Source of the DNA: Rhodovulum sp. | Lineage (GTDB): Bacteria > Pseudomonadota > Alphaproteobacteria > Rhodobacterales > Rhodobacteraceae | NCBI GenBank assembly: GCA_002706605.1 | Contig: PALT01000037.1 | Span: forward strand, 53,903-117,902 | DNA: 64,000 nt | Direction: 5' to 3' | In this document: positions 51,896-62,134 of the stretch, one piece after another | How the letters are laid out: the number at the start of each line of letters is the position of its first letter | Numbering within the stretch: position 1 is the stretch's first letter | Notes under the pieces: model-generated | The model's database searches: none | The model's input: the letters and a program-made list of their open reading frames with translations, nothing else | What the model was told of the DNA's origin: nothing | Made by a program: the position numbers and the translations under genes

Positions 51896-52483
51896 TCACA
51901 GCGCCCCTTTGGTCGACGGGATTTCATCGGCCTTGCGCGGATCGGTTTCCACGGCTTCGCGCAGGGCGCGGGCCACCGATTTGAACGCGGCTTCGGCGAT
52001 GTGGTGGCTGTTCAACCCGTGCAGCGCGTCGATGTGCAGCGTGATGCCGCCGTGCGTGCTGAGGGCCTGAAAGAACTCGCGCACCAGTTCTGTGTCGAAT
52101 GTGCCGATCTTGGCGCTGGGGAAATCGACGTTCCACACCAGAAACGGGCGCGCCGACAGATCAAGGGCCGAACGCACCAACGTATCGTCCATCGGCAACA
52201 GGCAGGACCCATAGCGACGGATGCCCTTTTTGTCGCCCAGTGCCTGCACCAAGGCCTGACCCAGCGCGATGCCGGTGTCCTCAACCGTGTGGTGGTCGTC
52301 GATGTGCAGATCGCCCTTGGCGCGGATGGTGAAATCGATCAGCGAATGGCGCGACAACTGATCCAGCATGTGGTCGAAAAAGCCCACACCGGTCTGGTTG
52401 TCATAGCTGCCGGCGCCATCCAGATTGATGGTGACCGAGATTTCGGTTTCCGAAGTTTTGCGCGTAATAGTGGCGGTCCGCAT
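51896..52483 (-). CDS. hisB: Imidazoleglycerol-phosphate dehydratase
   Basis: A 195-residue monofunctional IGPD. The manganese-binding histidine motifs are present: [17 protein letters not shown] near 60-76 and [14 protein letters not shown] near 158-171, with [12 protein letters not shown] near 36. It is first in the his block on this strand; the 99-bp gap upstream separates it from the urt operon end. Confidence 0.96.
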   Translation of the reverse strand: MRTATITRKTSETEISVTINLDGAGSYDNQTGVGFFDHMLDQLSRHSLIDFTIRAKGDLHIDDHHTVEDTGIALGQALVQALGDKKGIRRYGSCLLPMDDTLVRSALDLSARPFLVWNVDFPSAKIGTFDTELVREFFQALSTHGGITLHIDALHGLNSHHIAEAAFKSVARALREAVETDPRKADEIPSTKGAL

Positions 52484-52582
52484 GGCCTGTCTCCGCTGTG
52501 ATACAGGCGGCTTATACGGCGTGGCGCGCGCGGGGGCTAGGGGGCAGGGGCGTTTTCGCCCGCGCCCACCTGTGCATTGGGG

Positions 52583-53278
52583 TTAAACGGACACGTTTTG
52601 CATCAAGGTGTCTTTGGCCAACTCGCCCTTGGCGCCCGATAGGACGACCTCACCACGTTTCATGACGACGAATTGGTCGGCCAGCTTGTAGGCGAATTCG
52701 AAATACTGCTCGACCAGAACAATCGCCATATCCCCGCGATCGCGCAGCAGGCTGATCACCTCGCCGATCTGTTGGATGATGTTAGGCTGAATGCCTTCGG
52801 TCGGTTCGTCCAGCAACAACAGCTTGGGCCGCGTGATCAACGCACGCGCGATGGCCAGCTGTTGCTGTTGCCCGCCCGATAGGTCCCCGCCACGGCGGTG
52901 CAGGAACTGTTTCAGGATCGGGAAGAGTTCGAAAATTTCATCGGGAATTTCACGATCCCCGCGCGGCAGGCATCCGAACCCCGTCTCAAGGTTCTCGCGC
53001 ACCGTCAACAGCGGGAAAATCTCGCGCCCCTGCGGCACATACCCGATCCCCGCCTGCGCCAACAGATGCGGTGGCATCTTGCCCAAATCCTGTCCATCCA
53101 GACGCACCACCCCGCCCGAGCGCGGATGCGTGCCCGAAATCGCCTTGAGGAGTGACGTCTTGCCCACCCCGTTCGTGCCCATGACACAGGTGACCTGACC
53201 GGTTTCAGCCGCCATCGAAATCCCGTGCAGAATTTGGGAATGCCCGTAGTGCAGGGTCAGATTGTCGATCTCAAGCAT
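52583..53278 (-). CDS. urtE: Urea ABC transporter ATP-binding protein UrtE
   Basis: A 231-residue LivF-type ATPase. Walker A is MGTNGVGKTSLLK near 33, the signature is LSGGQQQQLAIARAL near 134, Walker B LLLLDEPTEGIQPN. The EGIQPN variant after Walker B is typical of UrtE. It starts two nt after urtD ends. Urea specificity follows from UrtA and the operon order. Confidence 0.92.
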   Translation of the reverse strand: MLEIDNLTLHYGHSQILHGISMAAETGQVTCVMGTNGVGKTSLLKAISGTHPRSGGVVRLDGQDLGKMPPHLLAQAGIGYVPQGREIFPLLTVRENLETGFGCLPRGDREIPDEIFELFPILKQFLHRRGGDLSGGQQQQLAIARALITRPKLLLLDEPTEGIQPNIIQQIGEVISLLRDRGDMAIVLVEQYFEFAYKLADQFVVMKRGEVVLSGAKGELAKDTLMQNVSV

Positions 53279-53280
53279 AC

Positions 53281-54021
53281 TTATCGTCCAAGATAGACGT
53301 CGATGACGTCTTGGTTTGCGGTCACGTGGTCCAGACTGCCCTCGGCCAGAACCGATCCTTCGTGCAGGACGGTCACCTTACAGTTCAGGCGGCGCACGAA
53401 TTCCATATCGTGTTCCACCACCACCACGGCGCGGGTTTTCGCGGCCTCGACAAGGATCGAGGTGGTCTGCTCCCGCTCGGCCAGTGTCATACCGGCGGCG
53501 GGTTCATCGACCAGCAACAGGCGCGGGTCCTGCGCCAGCAGCATCCCGATCTCCAGCCACTGTTTTTGCCCATGCGACAGCTCCCCCGATTTACGGTAAA
53601 GCTGATCCCCCAGACCGATCTGGGTGGCCAAGTCCGCGACCTGATCCATATCCGCATCCGTGGCGCGGAAGAACAGCACGCTCATCGGGCTGCGGTTCTT
53701 TTTCAGGGCCATCATCAGGTTGTCCTGAACGCTCTGATCCTCAAACACGGTGGGTTTCTGGAATTTGCGGCCAATGCCCGCTTGGGCGATCTTGGCCTCG
53801 GACATCTTCAGCAGGGACACGGATTTCTCGCCCCACAAGACGCGGCCCTCATCGGGCTTGGTCTTGCCGGTCACGATATCCATGAACGTGGTTTTGCCTG
53901 CGCCGTTCGGGCCAATGATCGCGCGCAACTCGGCCTTGCCGATCTGGAACGACAGGTTGTTGATCGCGCGAAACCCGTCAAACGTGACAGAAACGCCGGA
54001 AACTTCGAGAAGGGTGCTCAT
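53281..54021 (-). CDS. urtD: Urea ABC transporter ATP-binding protein UrtD
   Basis: A 246-residue LivG-type ATPase. Walker A is GPNGAGKTTFMDIVTGKTKPDEG near 37, IGRKFQKPTVFEDQSVQDNLMMALK is the UrtD-type Q-loop region, and the signature reads LSHGQKQWLEIGMLLAQ (SHGQ variant found in UrtD). Walker B is LLLVDEPAAGMT. The ATG overlaps the urtC stop by 4 nt. Confidence 0.93.
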   Translation of the reverse strand: MSTLLEVSGVSVTFDGFRAINNLSFQIGKAELRAIIGPNGAGKTTFMDIVTGKTKPDEGRVLWGEKSVSLLKMSEAKIAQAGIGRKFQKPTVFEDQSVQDNLMMALKKNRSPMSVLFFRATDADMDQVADLATQIGLGDQLYRKSGELSHGQKQWLEIGMLLAQDPRLLLVDEPAAGMTLAEREQTTSILVEAAKTRAVVVVEHDMEFVRRLNCKVTVLHEGSVLAEGSLDHVTANQDVIDVYLGR

Positions 54022-55256
54022 TCGCTGGCCTCCTTTTCACGTAGGGACCCGTCATCGGGGCCAAGGTCGGCACCGTGGCGCGCAGGGGCGCGGCGGTCGA
54101 TCCACAGATCCACCAAACCGCCAATGCCTTTGGGCGCGAACAGCGTGACCAGAACGAACGACATGCCCAGCACGATCAGCCACCAGTCCACCCATTGCAC
54201 GGTATAGAACCCAAGGTTGATGTCAGGGGCCTGACCGCCGGTGAACCATGTCGAGATCAGCGACACAAACGCCGCCCCGATCACCGCGCCATAGAGACGC
54301 CCGCGGCCCCCGATGGCGACCCAGACCGCCAGATAGATCGACGCAATCGGTGCGATCTCGGCGGGGTTGATGATGCCCGCCTGCGGGTAATAAAGGGCGC
54401 CCGCGATCCCCGCGATACAGGCGGTGACCGTAAAGATGAACAGCTTGTACGTCTCGACCGAATAGCCAAGGAAACGCACGCGCGCCTCATTGTCGCGAAT
54501 GCCGCGCACGACCGAGCCGAACTTGCCCGACACGATCCACGCCGCAAGGATATAGCCCAGACCCAGAGCCACCGCAGAGGCCCAGAGGAACCAGATCGAC
54601 ACGGTCGATTGGGGCACATCATCCAGACCCGGCAGGTTTTGCAGGCCCGACAGACCGTTGTTGCCGCGCAGGCCGCTTTCGTTCTGGAACAGATACAGCG
54701 ACAGCGCCAGCGTCATCGCCTGTGTCAGGATCGACAGGTAAACGCCGGTGACGCGGCTGCGAAACGCCAGCCAGCCAAAGACCAGTGCCAGAATGCCCGG
54801 CACCAGTACGACAAGGATCAACTGGATCGTCAGACTATGCGCAAAGGACCAGATCAGGGGGAACTCGTTGCTGCCGACCACGCCGAAAATCTGGGTGCCG
54901 ATGCCATCGACGATTTCCTGCGGGGTCGGGGGGATTTCGGCCTGTGCCAAGGCATCGGTGACGATGAGGCGCGTGCGCTCATACATCAGCCACATGCCGA
55001 TCATATAGCCGCCCAGACCGAAAAAGGCGAAATGCCCAAGGGACAGGATCCCGCAATAGCCCCAGACCAGATCCATCGCGATGGCGATCAGACACAGGCA
55101 CAGCGTCTTGCCCAGCGTTTTGACAAAGCTGGTCGAGATCAGGCCGGTGCCCGTGCCCTCGGCCAACAGGGTCACGCCAAGGGTGAACAGGGCCAGCATG
55201 GCCAGAAAATACAGAACCGACGGGTTGCGCATGACAAAGCTTTTGTGGGTGTTCAT
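54018..55256 (-). CDS. urtC: Urea ABC transporter permease UrtC
   Basis: A 412-residue LivM-type permease with about ten membrane helices. MDLVWGYCGILSLGHFAFFGLGGYMIGMWL near 62 is the UrtC signature; SRVTGVYLSILTQAMTLALSLYLFQNESGLRGNNGL and GGRGRLYGAVIGAAFVSLI follow. A charged cytoplasmic tail ends the protein. It starts 55 nt after urtB. Confidence 0.93.
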   Translation of the reverse strand: MNTHKSFVMRNPSVLYFLAMLALFTLGVTLLAEGTGTGLISTSFVKTLGKTLCLCLIAIAMDLVWGYCGILSLGHFAFFGLGGYMIGMWLMYERTRLIVTDALAQAEIPPTPQEIVDGIGTQIFGVVGSNEFPLIWSFAHSLTIQLILVVLVPGILALVFGWLAFRSRVTGVYLSILTQAMTLALSLYLFQNESGLRGNNGLSGLQNLPGLDDVPQSTVSIWFLWASAVALGLGYILAAWIVSGKFGSVVRGIRDNEARVRFLGYSVETYKLFIFTVTACIAGIAGALYYPQAGIINPAEIAPIASIYLAVWVAIGGRGRLYGAVIGAAFVSLISTWFTGGQAPDINLGFYTVQWVDWWLIVLGMSFVLVTLFAPKGIGGLVDLWIDRRAPARHGADLGPDDGSLREKEASE

Positions 55257-55311
55257 AGCGCGCTCTCCTTATGCAGGGCGGGACGGGCGAAGTGGGGTGT
55301 AAATCGCATGA

Positions 55312-57267
55312 TCAATCCCCCGCGGCCCGACCCTTGAGCGCGATGATCCCGCGCGGTCGGAACTGGATAAAGATGATGATAAAGATGATCATATAGGTCT
55401 GTGCGGCCAGAGTGTTCGAGGGGTTGAACCACTCGATCCCCTTTTGCAGGAACCCGATCATCGCCGCACCGGCCAGCGTGCCCCAGATGTTGCCAACGCC
55501 GCCGACCACAACGGTCATGAAGGACTGCACGATGTAATCGCTGCCCAATTCGGACGTCACCTTGGCGAACAGGCCGATGGCCACACCGGCAATCCCCGCG
55601 ATCCCCGAGCCAAGCCCAAAGGTCAGCATGTTCACGCGGTTGGGGTTGATCCCCATGCTGGCGGCCATACGCGGGTTTTGCGTCACGGCGCGGGTTTCCA
55701 GACCCAGACGCGTGCGTTTCATGATGAACAGGAACACACACAGGAAGATCAGCGCCAGCACGAAAATCGCGATCCGGATATAGCTGATCGAGACAATGTC
55801 GTTCATCACCCACGACCCGTCCAGCCACGCGGGCGAGGTCAGGGGGCGCGCCTGTGTCCCGAAGATGTTCTTGGCCAGCTGTTGCAGGGCGATCGAAATC
55901 CCGAAGGTTGCCAGCAGGGTTTCCAGAGGCCGGTTATAGAGCCACCGGATCACCAGACGCTCCATCAACACACCGGCGGCAAATGTCACCGCAAAGGCCA
56001 GCGGGATCGCGATGATGATCGACAGGGTGTGGTTGGGCACGAATTGCTGAACCACATAACCGGTATAGGCGCCCATCATGATGAATTCGCCATGCGCCAT
56101 GTTGATCACGCCCATCACGCCGAACGTGATGGCCAGACCGATGGCGGCAAGGAAATAGATTGAGGCCAGCGACAGCGCATCCAGCGTCAGGTCAAGCGTC
56201 TGGTTCAACCCGACCTTGACCTCGATGGACTTCAGGGCCTCTTCGACCGCCGTGGTGATGGCGGGATCGGTTTCGTCATAGACGCGCACAAAGGTGTATT
56301 CGGCCAGACGGTCGTCGATATCGGCGTCCGTCGCGGTGGCGGGGACGACACCGGCCTCGGCCAATGCGGCATAGGCGGTCAGGCGCGCGTCGTCGTTGTC
56401 CAGCTCATGCACGGGCACGCCACCGACGCTGCCACCTTGGATGTTGGCGATCAGGGCGGCGCGGATGTCATCGTCGTCAATACGGGGCAGGGCATCGCCA
56501 CCGGCCACCAACAGGGCATAGGCCTCGGCGGCGGGCAGGTCCTCGGATCCGGGTTTCAGGGTCTCGGCCACATTCCATTCGGCGGGCACGTCGCCCGAGA
56601 CGACCATGATTTTGCTGCTGGTCAGGGGGTTCAGCGTGGCGCGCACGTCCAGACCCAGATCGCCCGCCATGTCGTTGATGGCGGCGATACGTGCCGCGCT
56701 GTCCGCGTCATAGCCGATGGTCAACAGACGTTCCAACCGGCGTTTCTGGGCGGCGATGGCGGCGTCTTGTTCGCTGTCAATCGAGGCGCGCAGCGGGGCA
56801 AGCAAGCTGGACTCGGGGTCGCGTTCGATAGCGATCAGTGCATCACGGCGTTTTGCGGGATCGGGATCGGACAACTGGAACTGGACAAGGGCGGTGCCGA
56901 TCATGGCGCGGATGCCGCTGTTGGGTTTCAGTTGTTTGAAATCTTCGTCAGGGGTCGGACCCAGATCGGCCCCGCTGTCCAGATCGAACAGGTTCAGCGT
57001 GGTGCGATCAATCTCTTCTGCGCGAAAGAAAAGCCCATCGGCTTGGCGTTGCCAGATTTCCTTGGCCTGCCATGCCTCAAGCACGGTTTGCATTTGGGGG
57101 AGGCCGCTGCGCGCGAGGGCGTCGATGGCCGGACCGATGGTCTTGCGCGAGCTCTTTTCGATCAGCGCGCGGTGTTCCTGTAAAAGGTCCTGAACCGGGG
57201 TGTCCTGCGCCGAGGCAGAGGCACACGAAAGGATCAGCGCGAACAGCGCAATCAAGAGATTTTTCAT
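55312..57267 (-). CDS. urtB: Urea ABC transporter permease UrtB with long N-terminal domain
   Basis: A 651-residue protein. The permease part, about residues 350-651, is LivH-like: SIYFLAAIGLAITFGVMGVINMAHGEFIMMGAYTGYV and the final FIIIFIQFRPRGIIALKGR. Before it lie a signal peptide (ASA cleavage near 20) and about 325 residues of helical, non-membrane sequence with repeat-like Ala/Asp-rich segments, presumably periplasmic. Long N-terminal extensions are known in proteobacterial UrtB; this one is large. Its function is unknown. Confidence 0.9.
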   Translation of the reverse strand: MKNLLIALFALILSCASASAQDTPVQDLLQEHRALIEKSSRKTIGPAIDALARSGLPQMQTVLEAWQAKEIWQRQADGLFFRAEEIDRTTLNLFDLDSGADLGPTPDEDFKQLKPNSGIRAMIGTALVQFQLSDPDPAKRRDALIAIERDPESSLLAPLRASIDSEQDAAIAAQKRRLERLLTIGYDADSAARIAAINDMAGDLGLDVRATLNPLTSSKIMVVSGDVPAEWNVAETLKPGSEDLPAAEAYALLVAGGDALPRIDDDDIRAALIANIQGGSVGGVPVHELDNDDARLTAYAALAEAGVVPATATDADIDDRLAEYTFVRVYDETDPAITTAVEEALKSIEVKVGLNQTLDLTLDALSLASIYFLAAIGLAITFGVMGVINMAHGEFIMMGAYTGYVVQQFVPNHTLSIIIAIPLAFAVTFAAGVLMERLVIRWLYNRPLETLLATFGISIALQQLAKNIFGTQARPLTSPAWLDGSWVMNDIVSISYIRIAIFVLALIFLCVFLFIMKRTRLGLETRAVTQNPRMAASMGINPNRVNMLTFGLGSGIAGIAGVAIGLFAKVTSELGSDYIVQSFMTVVVGGVGNIWGTLAGAAMIGFLQKGIEWFNPSNTLAAQTYMIIFIIIFIQFRPRGIIALKGRAAGD

Positions 57268-57285
57268 GGGGTAGGGTCCACTGTC

Positions 57286-57308
57286 GAAGGGGGCACGGGG
57301 CCCCCTTC
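57286..57308 (-). other. Hairpin between urtA and urtB
   Basis: GAAGGGGG/CCCCCTTC stem with a 7-nt loop, no U-tract, 17 nt downstream of the urtA stop. It may stabilise the urtA message or attenuate read-through, so that the binding protein is made in excess over the permeases. Confidence 0.7.
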
Positions 57309-57325
57309 AATCAAGTTAGGTCAGA

Positions 57326-58606
57326 TCAGTAGTTCGATTTGATCTGAACGCAGGTGCTGGTCTCGGTGTTGTACATACCACAGCCCAGGTCTTTCCAGTC
57401 CGATTTCAGGACAGCCGATTCCGGCAGGAAGTCGGTCCATGCATCGCCGGGAACCTCGGTGGTCTGGCTGATGATGTCGAATTGACCGTCTTCCAGGATC
57501 TCACCGATCAGAACCGGTTTCGCCAGGTGGTGGTTGGGCAGCATAACTGCGGTACCGCCGGTCAGGTTCGGGAACTCTTGGCCGTACATTGCGGTACGAA
57601 CAGCGTCCACATCGGTGGTGCCAGCGGCCTCAACGGCGTTCACCCACATGTTGAAGCCGATGTAGTGTGCTTCCATCGGGTCGTTGGTCACGCGCTCTTC
57701 GCCCATGCGAGCTTTCCATGCGGCAACCCACTCGGCGTTGGCGTCTGTGTCAGCGGACTGGAAGTAGTTCCACGCGGCCAGGTGACCGACCAGGTTCGAG
57801 GTGTCCAGACCGGACAGTTCTTCTTCACCAACCGAGAAGGCCACGACGGGGATGTCGTCTGCCGAGATACCAGCAGCAGCCAGCTCTTTGTAGAAGCCGA
57901 TGTTCGCGTCACCGTTGATGGTCGAGATCACGCCGACTTTTTTGCCGTCTGCACCCAGAGCAACAACGTCAGCAACGATTTTGGACCAGTCGCTGTGGCC
58001 GAAGGGGGTGTAGTTGACGAAGATGTCTTCTTCGGCAATGCCTTTGCCCTTCAGGTAGCTTTCCAGAATGTTGTTGGTCGTACGCGGGTAGACATAGTCG
58101 GTGCCCAGCAGTGCGAATTTCTCAACACCCAGCTCGTCCAGGAAGTAATCGGTGGCGGGGATCGCCTGTTGGTTCGGAGCAGCGCCAGTGTAGAACACGT
58201 TTTTCGAGCTCTCTTCACCTTCGTACTGAACCGGGTAGAACAGCAGACCGTTCAGTTCTTCGATGACGGGCAGAACCGATTTACGCGAAACCGAGGTCCA
58301 GTTGCCAAAGATCACGTCGGTCTCGTGTACGGTCAGCAGCTCACGTGCTTTTTCAGCAAACAGCGGCCAGTCCGACGCGGGGTCAACGACCACGGCCTCA
58401 AGCTCACAGCCCAGAACGCCGCCTTTTTCGTTTTGCTGTTCAACCAGCATCAGCATGGTGTCTTTCAGCGTCGTTTCCGAGATCGCCATGGTGCCCGACA
58501 GCGAGTGCAGAACGCCGACTTTGATCGGGCAGTCTGCTGCCATCGCAGCCGTGCTCAGTGCGCCCAAGGCAACGGTGCCGGCCAGCATGGTGTTCACAAA
58601 TTTCAT
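57326..58606 (-). CDS. urtA: Urea-binding periplasmic protein UrtA
   Basis: A 426-residue substrate-binding protein with a signal peptide ending AMA near 23. The mature start CPIKVGVLHSLSGTMAISETTLKDTMLM is diagnostic for UrtA/AmiC-type amide binding. Further segments: VIFGNWTSVSRKSVLPVIEELNGLLFYPVQYEGEE and NYFQSADTDANAEWVAAW. The ATG at 58606 has a strong AGGAGGG site. First gene of urtABCDE. Urease genes are not in the window. Confidence 0.95.
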   Translation of the reverse strand: MKFVNTMLAGTVALGALSTAAMAADCPIKVGVLHSLSGTMAISETTLKDTMLMLVEQQNEKGGVLGCELEAVVVDPASDWPLFAEKARELLTVHETDVIFGNWTSVSRKSVLPVIEELNGLLFYPVQYEGEESSKNVFYTGAAPNQQAIPATDYFLDELGVEKFALLGTDYVYPRTTNNILESYLKGKGIAEEDIFVNYTPFGHSDWSKIVADVVALGADGKKVGVISTINGDANIGFYKELAAAGISADDIPVVAFSVGEEELSGLDTSNLVGHLAAWNYFQSADTDANAEWVAAWKARMGEERVTNDPMEAHYIGFNMWVNAVEAAGTTDVDAVRTAMYGQEFPNLTGGTAVMLPNHHLAKPVLIGEILEDGQFDIISQTTEVPGDAWTDFLPESAVLKSDWKDLGCGMYNTETSTCVQIKSNY

Positions 58607-58969
58607 ATTAACCCTCCTGGCGAAGCCGGGTCGCGCCTTGCCCTTTGGGGCGGACACGCCTAAATCGGCCTCGCAACTGTTGTTGCGTTTCGTGTGGCGG
58701 CTTGCGAGCTCCACTTCGATTGGTCGCCACACACCCCCTTTTTCAAGACCTCTGAACGGGCCCCTCATGAAGGCCCCTTACGGTTGGGTTAATCCGTCGG
58801 GGTGCGCAATTTCGGGGGGCTGCATTTGCAGCAATCCGCGGTTCATTCAAATGTGAATGTCTAAAATATGTGCGGAGCGGTCATTTCATGTGCAAACGTG
58901 AATTCGATTTGCGCGAATCAAAAGGCGCGCACACGCATTAAGCGAATGACGCGCCTAGTGATTATGTTT
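58607..58969. other. 363-bp region upstream of urtA with two palindromes
   Basis: Contains the urtA leader and promoter and the end of the bet operon. Two short palindromes stand out: GCTGCATTTGCAGC (58819-58832) and CATTCA-N4-TGAATG (58844-58859). They could be operators for nitrogen or other control of urt. No clear sigma-54 -24/-12 pair and no ORF or RNA family was recognised. Confidence 0.5.
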
Positions 58970-60646
58970 TCAGCGCTGGGCGGTGCCTGTGCGCGGGTTG
59001 AGCCAAGGTTTGGCGTTTGACGGGGCCAAATTGGGCCGGCCCAGCAGGCTGTCAGATACTTTTTCCCCAACCATGATCGAGGGCGCGTTCAGGTTGCCGT
59101 TGGTGATGCGCGGGAAAATCGAGCTGTCCGCGACTCGCAACCCTTCGACCCCGATCACGCGGGCGTCTGGATCAACCACGGCCATCGGATCGGTCTTGTC
59201 GCCCATCTTGCAGGTGCCGCAGGGGTGATAGGCGCTCTCGACATGTTCGCGGATGAACCCGTCCAGTTCGTCATCGGTTTGCACATCCGCGCCCGGCTGA
59301 ATCTCGTGGCGGACATAGGGGGCGAATGCCTCTTGCCCAAAAATCTCACGCGTGAGGCGGATGCAGGTGCGGAAATCGCGCCAGTCATCGGCGTGCGACA
59401 TATAGTTGAACAGGATGGAGGGCGCGTCTTTTGGATCGCTGCTGTTCAATGTGACCGCGCCGCGGCTTTTGGAGCGCATCGGGCCGACGTGGGCTTGGAA
59501 CCCGTGACCCTCGGCCGCGGCCTGACCGTCGTAACGCACGGCGATGGGCAGGAAGTGATACTGGATGTCGGGATAGGACACGTCCGCGCGGGATCGGATG
59601 AAGGCCGCGCTCTCGAACTGGTTCGAGGCGCCCAGACCCGTTTTGGTGAACAGCCACTGCGCCCCCACCAAGGCCTTGCCGAAGAGGTTCCAGTATTTGT
59701 ACAGGCTGACCGGCTGGCTGGCCGCCATCTGGATGTAGAGTTCCAGATGGTCCTGCAGGTTCTGGCCCACGCCCGCACGATCCGCGACCACGTCGATACC
59801 GTGCTCGGCCAGATGGGCGGCAGGGCCAATCCCCGACAGCATCAACAGCTTGGGCGAGTTGATCGACGAGGCGGCGATGACCACCTCGCGCCGTGCCATC
59901 AGGCGTTTGATCTGGCCGCCCTGTTCGTATTCCACACCCACGGCGCGGCCGTTTTCGATGATGACCTTGCGCGCCAGTCCACGCACGATGTCACAGTTCG
60001 GACGTTTCAGCGCGGGTTTCAGATAGGCATTGGCCGCCGACCAGCGTTGACCGTTGTAAACGGTCTGCTCCATCGGGCCAAAGCCCTCTTGCTGTTCGCC
60101 GTTGTAATCGCCGGTGGTCTCGTATCCGGCCTGACGCCCCGCCTCGACAAAGGCCTGAACCAGCGGGTTGTCCCGCTTGCCCCGCGTCACATGCAGGGGG
60201 CCATCGGTGCCGCGCCACGTCGGATCGCCGCCGTGACCGCCATCGTGCCACGTCTCCATCCGTTTGAAGTAGGGCAGCACATCCGCATAGCCCCAACCAT
60301 GCGCGCCCGCCTCGGCCCAATGGTCGTAATCCATCGCGTGGCCGCGCACATAGACCATGCCGTTGATCGACGAGGACCCGCCAATGACCTTGCCGCGCGG
60401 ACAGGCCAGACGACGACCGCCCAGATGCGGTTCGGGGTCCGACCAATAGCCCCAGTCATAACGGCGCATGTTCATCGGATAGGACAGGGCGGCGGGCATC
60501 TGGATGAAGGGCCCCGCATCGGTGCCGCCAAATTCCAGAACCAGAACGGAATTGGTTCCGTCCTCGGACAGGCGATAGGCCATAGCGCATCCGGCCGAGC
60601 CCGCGCCGACAATCACGAAATCTGCGGTTTTTTGATCCATCGACAT
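58970..60646 (-). CDS. betA: Choline dehydrogenase BetA
   Basis: A 558-residue GMC-family flavoprotein that oxidises choline to betaine aldehyde at the membrane. FAD motif [22 protein letters not shown] near 9-30, [21 protein letters not shown] near 83, and the catalytic histidine region [15 protein letters not shown] near 463. The ATG at 60646 overlaps the betB stop by one base (TGATG). It is the last gene of betCBA. Confidence 0.95.
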   Translation of the reverse strand: MSMDQKTADFVIVGAGSAGCAMAYRLSEDGTNSVLVLEFGGTDAGPFIQMPAALSYPMNMRRYDWGYWSDPEPHLGGRRLACPRGKVIGGSSSINGMVYVRGHAMDYDHWAEAGAHGWGYADVLPYFKRMETWHDGGHGGDPTWRGTDGPLHVTRGKRDNPLVQAFVEAGRQAGYETTGDYNGEQQEGFGPMEQTVYNGQRWSAANAYLKPALKRPNCDIVRGLARKVIIENGRAVGVEYEQGGQIKRLMARREVVIAASSINSPKLLMLSGIGPAAHLAEHGIDVVADRAGVGQNLQDHLELYIQMAASQPVSLYKYWNLFGKALVGAQWLFTKTGLGASNQFESAAFIRSRADVSYPDIQYHFLPIAVRYDGQAAAEGHGFQAHVGPMRSKSRGAVTLNSSDPKDAPSILFNYMSHADDWRDFRTCIRLTREIFGQEAFAPYVRHEIQPGADVQTDDELDGFIREHVESAYHPCGTCKMGDKTDPMAVVDPDARVIGVEGLRVADSSIFPRITNGNLNAPSIMVGEKVSDSLLGRPNLAPSNAKPWLNPRTGTAQR

Positions 60647-62100
60647 CAGAAGGCAGCCTCGGTCGGGCCGGTGGCCACATAGACGGTTTTCAGTTCAGAG
60701 TAATGTTCGATCGCGGCCTTGCCGTTCTCGCGTCCCACACCGGACAGTTTGGTGCCGCCAAAGGGCGCCTCGACCGGCGTCAGGTTATAGGTGTTGATCC
60801 AGCACGTCCCCGCCCGCAGTTGGCGGATCACGCGGTGCGCACGGGTTAGGTCGTTGGTATAGACCCCCGCCGCAAGGCCAAAGCCCGTGTCATTGGCGCG
60901 CGCGATCACGTCGTCCTCGTCGTCGAAATCCAGAACCGACAGGACGGGGCCGAAAATTTCGTCCCGCGCGATGGTCATATCGTCGGTGACATCGGCGAAA
61001 ACGGTGGGTTCCATATAGAACCCGTCGCGCTCAATGGCCGCTCCGCCCAGCATCAGGCGCGCGCCCTCGGCCTGACCCTTGGCGATAAAGCCCAGAACCT
61101 GTTGACGCTGGGTGTCTGACACCATGGGGCCGAAATTCGTCGCCTCATCCAGCGGGTCGCCGATGACGGCGGTCTGGGTGCGTTCCACCAGACGGGACAG
61201 GAATTTGTCCTTTATGGCGCGGTGGACGAACACGCGGGTGCCGTTCGAACAGATCTGGCCGCTGGAATAAAAGTTGCCGTTGATGGCGCCGCTGATCGCG
61301 TCCTCAATGTTCGCGTCGTCAAACACGATCATGGGGGATTTCCCGCCCAGCTCCATCGTGACGTGTTTGATCCCCGCGGCGGCGGCGGCATAGACCTTGC
61401 GCCCCGTGGGGACCGAACCGGTCAGGGACACCTTGGCGACGCGCGCGTCCTCAATCAGGCTGGCACCGACATGGCCCAGACCCTGCACCACGTTGAACAC
61501 ACCGGCGGGCAATCCGGCCTCAATCAGGATTTCCGCCAGTTTCAGCGCGCCCAGCGGGGTTTGTTCGGACGGTTTGAACACCATCGCATTGCCACAGGTC
61601 AGGGCCGGCGCGGCCTTCCAACAGGCGATCTGGGTCGGATAGTTCCACGCGCCGATGCCCACACAGACGCCCAGCGGTTCGCGCACCGTATAGACGAAAT
61701 CATCGCCCAACTGCAGATGCTCACCCCCAAGGGTCGCGGCCAGCCCGCCGAAATATTCCAGCGCATCCGCACCCGACGTCGCATCCGCGATCAGGGTTTC
61801 CTGCAACGGCTTGCCCGTGTCCATGGTTTCCAGAACCGACAGGTCGTGGTTGCGGTCGCGGATGATGTCGGCCGCACGGCGCAGGACGCGACCCCGTTCC
61901 GTGCCCGTCATCGCGGCCCATTGTGCTTGGGCCGCTTCGGCGGCGGACAGGGCCGCGTCGATGATCGCGGGGGTGGCGGAATAAACGGTGGCGATGGTTT
62001 CACCGGTCGCCGGATAGATCACGGGGATCGGCGTGCCGGCGGTGTCCTCGACATATTGGCCGTTGATGAAATGGCTGGCGGTGGGTTGGGCGTTGGTCAT
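60646..62100 (-). CDS. betB: Betaine aldehyde dehydrogenase BetB
   Basis: A 484-residue NAD-dependent aldehyde dehydrogenase that makes glycine betaine. [20 protein letters not shown] is the N-terminal NAD motif, [17 protein letters not shown] holds the general-base Glu, and [15 protein letters not shown] holds the catalytic Cys. The ATG at 62100 matches the family start; the frame is open to 62142. It begins 34 nt after betC. Confidence 0.95.
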   Translation of the reverse strand: MTNAQPTASHFINGQYVEDTAGTPIPVIYPATGETIATVYSATPAIIDAALSAAEAAQAQWAAMTGTERGRVLRRAADIIRDRNHDLSVLETMDTGKPLQETLIADATSGADALEYFGGLAATLGGEHLQLGDDFVYTVREPLGVCVGIGAWNYPTQIACWKAAPALTCGNAMVFKPSEQTPLGALKLAEILIEAGLPAGVFNVVQGLGHVGASLIEDARVAKVSLTGSVPTGRKVYAAAAAGIKHVTMELGGKSPMIVFDDANIEDAISGAINGNFYSSGQICSNGTRVFVHRAIKDKFLSRLVERTQTAVIGDPLDEATNFGPMVSDTQRQQVLGFIAKGQAEGARLMLGGAAIERDGFYMEPTVFADVTDDMTIARDEIFGPVLSVLDFDDEDDVIARANDTGFGLAAGVYTNDLTRAHRVIRQLRAGTCWINTYNLTPVEAPFGGTKLSGVGRENGKAAIEHYSELKTVYVATGPTEAAF

Positions 62101-62134
62101 TACAGTCTCTGGTATGCGTGTGGATCGGGCGGCG

